Source of the DNA: CAVTYH01 sp963738835
Lineage (GTDB): Bacteria > Planctomycetota > Planctomycetia > Pirellulales > JADZDJ01
DNA length: 64,000 nt
Direction of reading: 5' to 3'
Assembly (NCBI GenBank): GCA_963738835.1
Contig: CAVTYH010000001.1
Coordinates: forward strand, 682,001-746,000
In this document: piece by piece, positions 8,853 to 17,604 of the stretch
Numbering within the stretch: position 1 is the stretch's first letter
Layout of the letters: each line of letters begins with the position of its first letter
Position numbers and translations under genes: made by a program
The notes under the pieces: generated by a model
Database searches by the model: none
Told to the model about the DNA's origin: nothing
Seen by the model: only the letters and a program-made list of their open reading frames with translations

Positions 8853-10448
8853 TTAGGCAGCGTTGGCTGGTTGCTGCCGTTTTCCGAAAGCCAACGTCAG
8901 CCCAAGATAACTCGCGAATGCGATGCCGAAGCTGATGAACCAGGCGTAGTTGTAGAGTTCACCCCAGATGTTCGGAATTGTCGGCAGCGTGGGATTCAAT
9001 TCGGCGTTCGCTTGAACCGTGACGATTCCCACGGCGTTCAAGAAGCCCGGCACGCAAGGAAGAATGCCTAGCAGCAGCGCCACCAGTGCCAACGGATTGA
9101 ATCCGCCGGCATACCAATACGGTCCCTGGGATTGATACAAACCGGCTTGGTCGAGTCGTGTGCGCCGCAGCACAAAATAATCGGCGATCAGAATCCCGCC
9201 GATCGATCCCAACAGTGCGGAATAAGCAATGAGCCAGGTGAATACATAACCATGCGGATCGTTGTACAGCCGCCACGGTTGAATCAAGATGCCGATGATG
9301 CCCGTGATGATTCCACCGATGCGGAATGAAATGACTCGCGGCCACAAGTGGGCAAAATCATTGGCCGGACTCACGACGTTGGCGGCGATGTTGGTCGCCA
9401 GAGTTGCCAGCGTCAATGAAAACAAACCGATAATCAGCACGATCGGTTGATTGAATTTGGACATCAGCACGATCGGATCCCAAAGCTTGCCGCGCTGCTC
9501 TTCCGGCAAATCCGCGTAGATTTTGTAGGCCGCCGATGTCACCGCCACTCCGATAAATGAATAGAGCGCCATGGTGGTTGGCAAGCCGAGCGCTTGCCCC
9601 CACATCTGATCGCGCTGCGATTTGGCATAGCGGCTGAAGTCGGGAATGTTCAGCGACAATGTGGCCCAATAGCCGACAACCCCGGTGAGCGCCGGAAAGA
9701 AATAGACCCAAAACTGCCCGGCTTTCTTCCCGCCTTCCACAAATTCGGACGGCTGATCAAGAATCGGCCCGAAGCCCTTAGCCTGAACAAAAGCCCAAGC
9801 CAACAAAGCCAGTCCGCCGGCGATCAACAGCGGCGCTTTGATGTTCAAGAGCACACGGATCGATTCGATCCCCAGGCATATAATCAAAATATTGATCGAC
9901 CAAAAGATGAAAAAACAGATCAGCTCCGGCACATTGATGCCGAGCATCGGGATCAGCGGCAAATCCTTCCAAGCTGGGAAATACAGTTCTAAAATCTTGT
10001 AAATTGCCCAACCGCCGATCCAAGTTTGAATGCCGAACCATCCGCAGGCGACGAACGCCCGCAACAATGCTGGCATGTTCGCGCCCAGAATGCCGAAACT
10101 AGCACGACAATAAACAGGAAATGGAATTCCGTATTTGGTCCCGGCATGGGCATTCAAAATCATTGGAATCAGCACAATGATATTGCCCAAGAAAATGGTG
10201 AGCACCGCTTGCCACCAATTCATTCCTTCAGAAATCCGCTGCGATGCCAGGGTGTAGGTAGTGACGCAAGCCGACATGCTGATCCACAGCACGGCAATGT
10301 CTTTCATCCCCCAGTGGCGGCTGGCGCGGCTGACCGGCGCCATGTCGGCGCTGAAAAACGGCGATCCCAGCGGCGGATCGGCCAGTTCGACGATGCCATC
10401 GGCAGCGAGCGTTTTCGCGGAAGTGGATGCGGCAGTGGTTGGCGACAT
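8853..10448 (-). CDS. NCS1-family nucleobase:cation symporter
   Basis: 531 aa, intact, about 12 predicted membrane segments. The N-terminal part (SRHWGMKDIAVLWISMSAC, then GMNWWQAVLTIFLGNIIVLIPM) and FPVYCRASFGILGANMP match nucleobase:cation symporter-1 transporters (uracil, cytosine, allantoin, hydantoin or thiamine uptake). Position between the pyrimidine-degradation genes suggests uptake of uracil/thymine or dihydropyrimidines. The start at 10448 is 165 bp from the divergent aminotransferase gene, which could share control. Confidence 0.9.
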   Translation of the reverse strand: MSPTTAASTSAKTLAADGIVELADPPLGSPFFSADMAPVSRASRHWGMKDIAVLWISMSACVTTYTLASQRISEGMNWWQAVLTIFLGNIIVLIPMILNAHAGTKYGIPFPVYCRASFGILGANMPALLRAFVACGWFGIQTWIGGWAIYKILELYFPAWKDLPLIPMLGINVPELICFFIFWSINILIICLGIESIRVLLNIKAPLLIAGGLALLAWAFVQAKGFGPILDQPSEFVEGGKKAGQFWVYFFPALTGVVGYWATLSLNIPDFSRYAKSQRDQMWGQALGLPTTMALYSFIGVAVTSAAYKIYADLPEEQRGKLWDPIVLMSKFNQPIVLIIGLFSLTLATLATNIAANVVSPANDFAHLWPRVISFRIGGIITGIIGILIQPWRLYNDPHGYVFTWLIAYSALLGSIGGILIADYFVLRRTRLDQAGLYQSQGPYWYAGGFNPLALVALLLGILPCVPGFLNAVGIVTVQANAELNPTLPTIPNIWGELYNYAWFISFGIAFASYLGLTLAFGKRQQPANAA

Positions 10449-10613
10449 GATTTAGTGTTCGTCGTTCAAACGACCTCGTACCACCTGACAGTTTTTGATT
10501 TGCTGCCGGCCTTCAGTAAACGCAGTGCGGTGGCAGAGGTCAACGGCAATGGCTAGAATCCAGGCTGAATTCAATTCTCCAAGAATGCCATCGCCAAATG
10601 CTGGAGGCTCGCC

Positions 10614-11986
10614 GTGGCCACCGAGACTCGCGCCGCTTTGCCCAAGTCGAATCACAAGCCTACGCCGTACAGCGGCCCCAACCGGGAAGAAGTTCTCGCG
10701 TTGCGGCAAACTTATCTGACGCCGGGGCTCATCACCTCGTACAGAGAGCCTCTGCTGGTGGTCGAAGGGCACATGCAGTACTTATGGGACGAGAAGGGGA
10801 AGCAGTACCTGGATGCGTTCGCCGGCATCGTCACGGTTTCGGTCGGGCATTGCCATCCGAAGATTGTCGAGAAAGTGCGCGAGCAAGTCGGCAAGCTCCA
10901 GCATATCACCACCATTTATCTGCATCCGACGATCGGCCAGTTCGGCAAGAAACTGGCCGAGCACATGCCGAAGGGGAGCAATCTCTCGGTCTCTTACTTC
11001 ACCAACTCCGGCAGCGAAGCGAATGAAGTTGCGATTGCTTTCAGCTCGCGAGTTCACCGGCAATTTCGAAGTCATCAGCCTGCGGAACGGCTACCACGGC
11101 GGCACGCAGGCCACGATGGGGCTCACCGCCCACAGCACGTGGAAGTTCAAAACCAATCCCACCGTCAGCGTGAAGAACGCGCTGGCACCGTACTGCTACC
11201 GCTGCCCGTACGGTTTGGAATATCCCAGTTGCGGGCTGAAGTGTGCCCACGATGTTGAAAACGTCATCAAGTACGAAACCAGCGGACAAGTGGCGTGCTT
11301 CATTGCCGAAACGATTCAAGGCGTCGGCGGCACGGTGGTTCCGCCGCCCGAGTATTTCGGCATTGTGTACGACATCGTCCGCAAAGCCGGCGGCTTGTGC
11401 ATTGCCGATGAAGTGCAAACGGGCTTTGCTCGCACCGGCGACCATTTTTGGGGCTTCGAGAATTTCGGCGTCACGCCCGATCTTGGTCACGATGGCCAAA
11501 GGCATCGGCAACGGCGCCCCGCTGGGGGCCTGCGTCACACGGCCGGAAATCGCCAAGATGATGAAGAACCGCATCCACTTCAACACCTACGGCGGCAATC
11601 CGATTTCGATGACCCAAGGCCTGGCGACACTGGAAGTGATCGACCAGGAAAACATCCAAGAGAACGCCAAGAATGTCGGCGGCCATTTGAAGAACCGGCT
11701 GAACGAATTGCAGCAACGTCACCGCTTGATCGGCGAAGTGCGCGGCCTGGGCCTGATGCTGGGCGTCGAACTGGTGCGCGACCGCAAAACCAAAGAGCCG
11801 GCCGCCAGCGAAGCCGTCGATGTGTTGGAACTATGCAAAGAAGGCGGCCTGATCATCGGCAAGGGCGGTTTGTTTGGCAATACGCTACGCATCAAACCGC
11901 CGATGTGCATTACGAAAGATGATGCGGATTTTCTGGTGGATTGCTTGGATGAGGTGCTCGGCGATATCGAAAATAAAACGCGATAA
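10614..11986 (+). CDS. Class III aminotransferase (beta-alanine / AGXT2 type), two frameshifts
   Basis: PLP-dependent transaminase. The N-terminal part shows YLDAFAGIVTVSVGHCHP and TNSGSEANEVA, the middle NGYHGGTQATMG, IADEVQTGFARTG and the Schiff-base lysine region TMAKGIGNGAPLGA, and the C-terminus GNTLRIKPPMCIT. These are AGXT2-like features (alanine-glyoxylate and beta-alanine/beta-aminoisobutyrate transamination). The GTG start at 10614 has GGAG nine bases upstream. Two extra bases, near 11043 and 11475 (the C after CCCGAT), split the gene into three frames. Restored length is ~457 aa. Proposed role: beta-alanine to malonate semialdehyde, feeding MmsA. Confidence 0.9.
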
Positions 11987-12004
11987 AACTGTAGCGACTG
12001 TCCC

Positions 12005-12604
12005 ATGAAATACATCGGGGCTTACATCATTGGTTACATGTTCATTTTGGTGGGACTTGCAGTTTCTATTTATGGACTCATACAAATTTGGAATGCCTGG
12101 GGAAGTATTTCCTGGATCGCCGCTGAAGGAGAGGTAACTGAATCAACGATCAAATCCACACGCGACTCGGACGGAACGCACTTTTCTCCCGCCATTCGTT
12201 ATGCCTATCGCGTTGATGGCCGTGACTTTGTCGGGACACGTGTCTTTTTAGGCGATGCATATTCGGAAACCGATACTACTTACGCGAACAAATACGTTGC
12301 CCGATATCCTGCCGGTGCAAAGGTGACTGTTTATTACAATCCCCGTGAACCGTCCTCAGCGGTATTACAACGCGGAGCATTTAAGAAGACGTATTTGTTT
12401 TTGACATTCGGAATCGGATTCGCGTCCTTCGCTGCCTGGTTTTGCGTGCAAGTTTGGATGTCCACTCATCCCGATCCGAACGGAGCTTCCGTAGTATCTA
12501 AACCCGGAGCTACTAAAAAATCGAGTTTTCCTTTGGTGTTCGGAATCGGTATCGTATCGATTGCCGTTTGGTTTTTCCTCATGGCTTGGATGTGCCTGGA
12601 ATGA
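12005..12604 (+). CDS. DUF3592 membrane protein
   Basis: 199 aa, intact. A membrane segment at residues 5-28 is followed by a soluble beta-rich part (SISWIAAEGEVTESTIKS through YPAGAKVTVYYNPREPSSAVL), the DUF3592 signature of a converted-to-beta domain ending in YxPxxP-like residues. Two more membrane segments lie near 130-148 and 175-195. The codons are richer in A/T than in neighbouring genes, which may mean recent acquisition. Role unknown. Confidence 0.75.
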   Translation: MKYIGAYIIGYMFILVGLAVSIYGLIQIWNAWGSISWIAAEGEVTESTIKSTRDSDGTHFSPAIRYAYRVDGRDFVGTRVFLGDAYSETDTTYANKYVARYPAGAKVTVYYNPREPSSAVLQRGAFKKTYLFLTFGIGFASFAAWFCVQVWMSTHPDPNGASVVSKPGATKKSSFPLVFGIGIVSIAVWFFLMAWMCLE

Positions 12605-12842
12605 AAAAAGGTGAAACAAATCCAAATCGCCTCGACGTTTGGGGTGACAGCATGATGGGCAAATTGCCGGCTATTAGCCGCAAGCGAGGCAAGCGGAGCG
12701 CCAGCAAGAAACGACGCGTGCTGCTTCGAAATCGCGACCAGAACGAGTGGCATTAAAAGAATCCCCAGGTTGAGTCCAGCGCAACCAGCGGTCGCGGATT
12801 TATGAACTAACTGATTACTGACAACTGACCACTGACAAACCT

Positions 12843-13976
12843 ATGGCCGACCTCTCCACCATCGTCAACGGTCTCAAACTTCCCAACCCCTTCGTCATCG
12901 GTTCCGGGCCGCCGGGGACGAATGCGAATGTTATCGGCAAGGCGTTTGATGAAGGCTGGGGGGCGGTCATTTGCAAGACCGTCAGCCTCGATGCCGAAAA
13001 GGTCATCAACGTGCAGCCGCGGTATGGGCGGTTGCGCACGGCAGATTCGAAGGAGATTATCGGCTGGGAAAATATCGAGCTGATTAGCGATCGGCCGTTT
13101 GAAACGTGGATCGAAGAGTTCAAGCAGGTCAAAGATAAATATCCGGACCGGGTGTTGATCGCTTCCATCATGGAGGAATTCAGCAAAGACGCTTGGGTCG
13201 AAATTGTGGAGCGCTGCCAGGACGCCGGCGTCGATGCCTTCGAGTGCAATTTTTCTTGCCCGCACGGTTTGCCGGAACGGCGGATGGGCTCGGCGATGGG
13301 GGAAAACCCGGAAATCCTGGAAGAAGTTTGCAAATGGGTGATGAGCGCCGCGAAAGTGCCGGTCTGGGCGAAAATGACTCCGAACGTGACGCACATTGAA
13401 GACCCGACACGGGCAGCACTGAAAGCCGGTTGCGAAGGCATTAGCGCCATTAACACCATTCGCAGCGTGATTGGCGTCGATTTAGAAACGCTGCGGCCGG
13501 AGCCGAACGTTGAAGGTTACACTACGCCCGGCGGATATTCTTGCAAAGCCGTGCTGCCAATCGCGCTGCGGATGTGCATGGAAGTGGCGCAGGTCATTAA
13601 AAAAGAATTCCCCGGCCGGACGCTTTCAGGAATCGGCGGCATCGAAAGCGGCAACGACGCGGCCCAGTTCATCTTGCTCGGCTGCGACACGGTGCAGGTT
13701 TGCACCTACGTGATGAAAGTCGGCTACCGTTGCATTCACGACATGACGAAGGAACTCTCGGCCTTCATGGATCGCCACGGCTTCAAATCGCTCGCCGATT
13801 TCAAAGGACACAGCCTGCAATACTTCACAACGCACTACGACTTGGTGCATCGCCAGGCGGAAGCTCGCAAGGCAAAGGCCGCGGCAGCCACAAAGGACGG
13901 CAAAGTGGTGCGGGCCGATCACGAATGGCGTGGCGACGATTTTGTGAAACAATCCGACGCACTGGCTCGCGGATGA
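12843..13976 (+). CDS. preA: Dihydropyrimidine dehydrogenase, PreA-type catalytic subunit without Fe-S tail
   Basis: 377 aa with the FMN TIM-barrel of the dihydroorotate/dihydropyrimidine dehydrogenase family. The N-terminus PNPFVIGSGPPGTNANVIG and the active-site loop NFSCPHGLPERRMGSAMG with catalytic Cys139 match PreA and mammalian DPD. GIGGIESGNDAAQFIL is the phosphate-binding end. Bacterial PreA normally ends with two CxxCxxC ferredoxin clusters. Here the tail (KAKAAAATKDGKVVRADHEW) has no cysteine motif, and no PreT-like subunit is nearby, so the electron partner is unknown. Likely reaction: uracil/thymine to the dihydro form or the reverse. Confidence 0.88.
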   Translation: MADLSTIVNGLKLPNPFVIGSGPPGTNANVIGKAFDEGWGAVICKTVSLDAEKVINVQPRYGRLRTADSKEIIGWENIELISDRPFETWIEEFKQVKDKYPDRVLIASIMEEFSKDAWVEIVERCQDAGVDAFECNFSCPHGLPERRMGSAMGENPEILEEVCKWVMSAAKVPVWAKMTPNVTHIEDPTRAALKAGCEGISAINTIRSVIGVDLETLRPEPNVEGYTTPGGYSCKAVLPIALRMCMEVAQVIKKEFPGRTLSGIGGIESGNDAAQFILLGCDTVQVCTYVMKVGYRCIHDMTKELSAFMDRHGFKSLADFKGHSLQYFTTHYDLVHRQAEARKAKAAAATKDGKVVRADHEWRGDDFVKQSDALARG

Positions 13977-14030
13977 AGTAAACTTTGGCGATCGCGCCGA
14001 ATCGACGACCACATGAATAGGAGCTTTTTC

Positions 14031-14793
14031 ATGCATGCTTCGCGAAATCTTCTGATCGGTATCATTGCAATACTTGCAGCGGTTTGGACTTCAACCGCGC
14101 TGGCTCAGCCGGGCCCAGGACAAGGTCGCGGGCCGGGCGGATTTGGCGGCGGATTGGGTGCTGACCCCACCATGTTGCTATCGCTCGAGCCGGTGCAGAA
14201 AGAATTGGAACTCAGCGACGAGCAAAAGGCCGACCTTACGAAGCTCAGCGAGGAAGGCATGCGCCTTCTTCGCGGAATTTCGTAACTTGTCGCGGGAGGA
14301 ACGCACGAAGAAGATGGAAGAACGCGCGAAGGAGAATAAAAAACGCGTCGAAGCGATTTTGCTCCCGCCGCAACTGGGCCGTCTGGACAAAATTAGCATT
14401 CAAGTGGCCGGCGCGACAGCGCTTGATCGGACAGATGTTGCGGAAAAACTGAAGCTCACCGACAGCCAGAAAAAGTCGCTGGAAGATCTGGCGACTGAAA
14501 GCCGTACGAAGATTCAAGAATCGTTCTCTGGCGGCGCACTTGGACCGGGTGAAATGCAGGAAAAGATGGCCGCCATTAATAAAGATCGCAAAGAAAAAGC
14601 GCTCGCCGTGCTAACGAAGGAACAACGGGAAAGGTTCGACACGATGCAAGGCAAGAAATTTGAGCTCGATTTGTCTCAAATGATGCCCCGCTTCGGCGGT
14701 CCACGCGGTGGCAAAGGCGGCCCAGGAGGTGGCGGACAGCCGCCGGCTGGTGGTCAGCCTCCAGGGGGCGGCCCGCAACCCAACGGCAATTAG
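14031..14793 (+). CDS. Secreted LTXXQ/Spy-like protein 1, one frameshift
   Basis: The signal peptide (HASRNLLIGIIAILAAVWTS, then ALA) is followed by a Gly/Pro-rich linker, an all-helical charged core with DPTMLLSLEPVQKELELSDEQK, KLTDSQKKSLEDL and VLTKEQRERFD, and a Gly/Pro/Gln-rich tail. The repeated LTxxQ-type motifs recall periplasmic Spy/CpxP proteins. The ATG at 14031 has AGGAG eight bases upstream. One extra C near 14270 (after GGCATGCGC) breaks the frame; restored length ~254 aa. It is paralogous to the next gene. Function inferred only from motif. Confidence 0.75.
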
Positions 14794-15007
14794 ACGTTTT
14801 CCGCGAGGTTTTGCAGCCGATTCGGCGGCGTTTGCTTGCCAATGTTTCTTCGCCATGCCTTGCTCGCTCAAAATCAGTAAGACATTAGACATCTCACGTC
14901 GAAGCTGATAGATTCTGCGCTTGTTCTGTGCGGCCTGCCGGGGGACAGCTGCACATTTCGTCGCACTAATTGTTCGTCCATTGTCCCACTGCACTTGGAG
15001 GATCGTT

Positions 15008-15711
15008 ATGAACACAAAATCAATTTGTCTGAAGGTCGGTGTTGCCGTGCTGGTTGCGGCATCGGTGTCGGTGGCTCAGGCTCAACCCCAGGGTGGTCCG
15101 GGCGCGGCATGGGCATGTTCGGCGGCATGGGTGGCGACCCCACGTTCTTGATCAGCATGGAGCCGGTCCAGAAAGAGTTGACGCTGACCGAAGAACAAAA
15201 GTCGAAAGTGGGCGACATGGGCCAAGCCAATCGCGACGCAATGGGAGACCTCCGGGACGCCTTGCCCGAGGAACGCATCAAAAAGTTACAGGAACGCGCG
15301 ACGACCAACCGCAAGAAGATCACGGAATTTTTGCAAAAGCCGCAAATGGAACGATTGGATGAAATCAGTTTGCAGTGGGCGATGGACTCGGGTGGTATGT
15401 CGCTGGTGGGCGCTCTGATGCGTCCTGATGTGGCCGAGAAAATTGATCTGTCGGCCGATCAGAAAAAAACCCTCGACGACATGACGAAAGATAATCAAAA
15501 GAAGATGCAGGAAATCCGCGACAACAATCAGGGAGACTTCCAAGGCATGTTCGAGGCGATGAACAAGCTGCGCGGCGAGCAAAAAGAGAAAACGATGGCA
15601 GCGCTCACGGCCGACCAGAAAACCAAGCTGGAAAAACTGGAAGGCAAGAAGTTCGACGTTTCGCAGCTGCAATTCCGGCCGGGCGCCGGCTTTGGCGGCA
15701 AAAAGAACTGA
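15008..15711 (+). CDS. Secreted LTXXQ/Spy-like protein 2, one frameshift
   Basis: Signal peptide NTKSICLKVGVAVLVAASVS ending AQA, a short Gly/Met linker, then a helical core. It shares with the preceding gene DPTFLISMEPVQKELTLTEEQK, the pattern KKxxERAxxNRKKI, QMERLDEIS and xxAEKIDLSADQKKTLDDM, up to LEGKKFDVSQLQ. A missing G near 15103-15107 shifts the frame right after the signal peptide. Restored length is ~235 aa. The pair arose by tandem duplication with strong divergence. No catalytic motif. Confidence 0.75.
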
Positions 15712-15782
15712 GGTCTTCAGCAGGAAAGTGAATTGCGACCAGCCTGCTTGCAGATTGCTGGGATCGTTTGTTGTTATCTAAT

Positions 15783-15816
15783 GGCGGAATGCGCGAGCGC
15801 GCATTCCGCCGCTTTT
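15783..15816. terminator. Bidirectional intrinsic terminator
   Basis: A perfect 12-bp stem (GGCGGAATGCGC, with its complement at 15799-15810) around a 4-base loop, followed by GCTTTT. It sits between the convergent ends of the LTXXQ-like gene (15711) and the methyltransferase gene (15835). Confidence 0.8.
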
Positions 15817-15834
15817 ATTGGTCCTGCCAATTAC

Positions 15835-16569
15835 TTACTTGACGGCACCGAACGCTGCAAAGCACGCATTCATGTGCAGCACTTCAACGGTGTGGAAGCC
15901 GACCGACCGCAGCAACTCCAACTGATACGCGAGCGGCTTGGGCGTGTCTTCTTTTTCGACGTAATCGAACACTTCTTTTCGATAAGCCGGTCCGTTTAGC
16001 GCGTCCAGGTATTCCGCGTAGCGCCGTTTCATCATCTCGCGCACGCCGGACAGTTCGTAATCGATAAGATCGAAAATCCAGATCGATCCGCTGGGAACCA
16101 GCGCCTTGTGCAACTTCGCGAACATGGTTCGCCACTGGTCGTCGGTTCGCAAATGATGCAGCGTAGCGGAGGCGACGATAATATCGAAGGCCGCCTCCCC
16201 CAGTTCGACTTCCCGCATATCGCCTTGAATGGCGCGGATGCTGCCCGTGCTGACGGCCCGAATGCGATCCAGGGCTTTATCGAGCATGGGCTTGCTGAGA
16301 TCGATCAGCGTGACCTCCAAATTTGGCAGCCGCTCGAGCACTTTCAGTGTGTAATTCCCCGCCCCGCAGCCGATGTCCAAAAGCCGCTTGGCCTGCGGAT
16401 TTGTCGCCTTCGCTGCTTCTGCCACCAGCTCCAAACATAGCGGTGCATCAACCGTGGCCGACTGTCCGGTTTGGAGATTCGAAAATCGATCGACTTCATT
16501 GTCAAACCGCTGGCGAATTTCTTCGATGGTGGATTTCGGACGACGCGGCTTGTGGTTTGAAGTGGTCAT
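15835..16569 (-). CDS. Class I SAM-dependent methyltransferase
   Basis: ~244 aa. Motif I LLDIGCGAGNYTLKVLE (residues ~63-79), the acidic motif VTLIDLSKPMLDKA and the post-I region FDIIVASATLHHL identify a Rossmann-fold SAM methyltransferase of the Methyltransf_25/11 type. The substrate cannot be told. The ATG at 16569 is preferred. A TTG at 16587 overlapping the end of the upstream gene is possible. Confidence 0.85.
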   Translation of the reverse strand: MTTSNHKPRRPKSTIEEIRQRFDNEVDRFSNLQTGQSATVDAPLCLELVAEAAKATNPQAKRLLDIGCGAGNYTLKVLERLPNLEVTLIDLSKPMLDKALDRIRAVSTGSIRAIQGDMREVELGEAAFDIIVASATLHHLRTDDQWRTMFAKLHKALVPSGSIWIFDLIDYELSGVREMMKRRYAEYLDALNGPAYRKEVFDYVEKEDTPKPLAYQLELLRSVGFHTVEVLHMNACFAAFGAVK

Positions 16570-17518
16570 TTGATGCTGCTGCGTCAACTAGAATGCTTTT
16601 TCCGGCTAACAAATGGACGGCTGCTCCGTGTGAATTGATCGAGACGGGTTCGACCGTACGACTCCAAATGCTGTTCCCACCAGCCATCAGGCGTTTGAGG
16701 TAGTTTATCGCATTGCTTGAGGCGTTCCAGAGAACCGAAAAATGGACGGCGAGCTGACGCGCAGTGATCCGACGGCCCAGAAAGATACCGCAAGACACTT
16801 TGGAGCGTTGATCTGTCAGCCGCAAAGACCGACGCTCTGACCAACCGGCAAGAAAGTGGTTCAACTCGCCTATAGAGATATTCCTCATTTCATCAATCGC
16901 CTCTTTTTGACCTCCAAACATTACACGGTGCTTTGAAAGCGGCACAATCGTTACCTGTCCCCCGATGCCTAAGCCGTTCGTTTGACAGACAGGATTGTCA
17001 GTGAGCACGACGCACACGTTGCTGGGAAAGTTGAGGGCCTTCCATCTATAATTCTCGCGAGTAAGGAGATCAACAAAGTCATGGAACATGAAAGTGCGAG
17101 CGTCGTTCTGCATCTCCTTCCGAAACCGACGATAAAGGAGTTTTTCAAAACCGTCCTCCATTTTGTCGGCAACAGCGTGAAAAAAGGATACGAATGCGTC
17201 GGTGCGAACCAACATTGCCGCAACCCATTCGATAAACGCTGAACCCCTATCCGGTGGGATCAATTTCGCCTTTACCTCATCCGCCATTAAAGGACAATAC
17301 TTTGCAAATTTCTGTTCTATAGGCTTCAGAAGCTCTTCATCCAAATCAGCGATAAAATCCCGGTAGTGGTCATTCTTGAACATTATTCCCTTTGGACTGC
17401 GACGCCGCGTGCCGAGACTCAGTTCCGGTTTGACTAGCTCGACTAGCTTTCCGTCAGATCCGGCAAATCGCCTAATCATCATTTGGGGCACAGTGTGCGT
17501 TTTATTTGGGCGGCCCAT
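16502..17518 (-). CDS. DUF4238 protein
   Basis: 338 aa as read. The N-terminus MGRPNKTHTVPQMMIRRFAG is the DUF4238 signature, with later DNPVCQTN and VTIVPLSKHRVMFGG. Role unknown; the family is often found near mobile or accessory genes, and the base composition is more AT-rich than around it. The C-terminal ~85 residues overlap the methyltransferase start. An alternative frame (LKQCDKLPQTPDGWWEQHLE, ending at 16584) looks more protein-like, so a frameshift near 16800 and a true end at 16584 are plausible. Confidence 0.7.
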   Translation of the reverse strand: MGRPNKTHTVPQMMIRRFAGSDGKLVELVKPELSLGTRRRSPKGIMFKNDHYRDFIADLDEELLKPIEQKFAKYCPLMADEVKAKLIPPDRGSAFIEWVAAMLVRTDAFVSFFHAVADKMEDGFEKLLYRRFRKEMQNDARTFMFHDFVDLLTRENYRWKALNFPSNVCVVLTDNPVCQTNGLGIGGQVTIVPLSKHRVMFGGQKEAIDEMRNISIGELNHFLAGWSERRSLRLTDQRSKVSCGIFLGRRITARQLAVHFSVLWNASSNAINYLKRLMAGGNSIWSRTVEPVSINSHGAAVHLLAGKSILVDAAASNDHFKPQAASSEIHHRRNSPAV

Positions 17519-17604
17519 TTCGCGCTCGGCCTTAGATCATTTCGTTCGTTCTGATTAAGCCAGCGCTTCAATTATATCTCGACGATTTTAGAACCGTCAG
17601 ATTT

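Noticed and set aside
12601..12756. Small basic protein after the DUF3592 gene
   Set aside because: It overlaps by ATGA, but its Lys/Arg/Ser-rich sequence looks like a translated intergenic repeat (AAGCGAGGCAAGCGGAGC) and has no domain.
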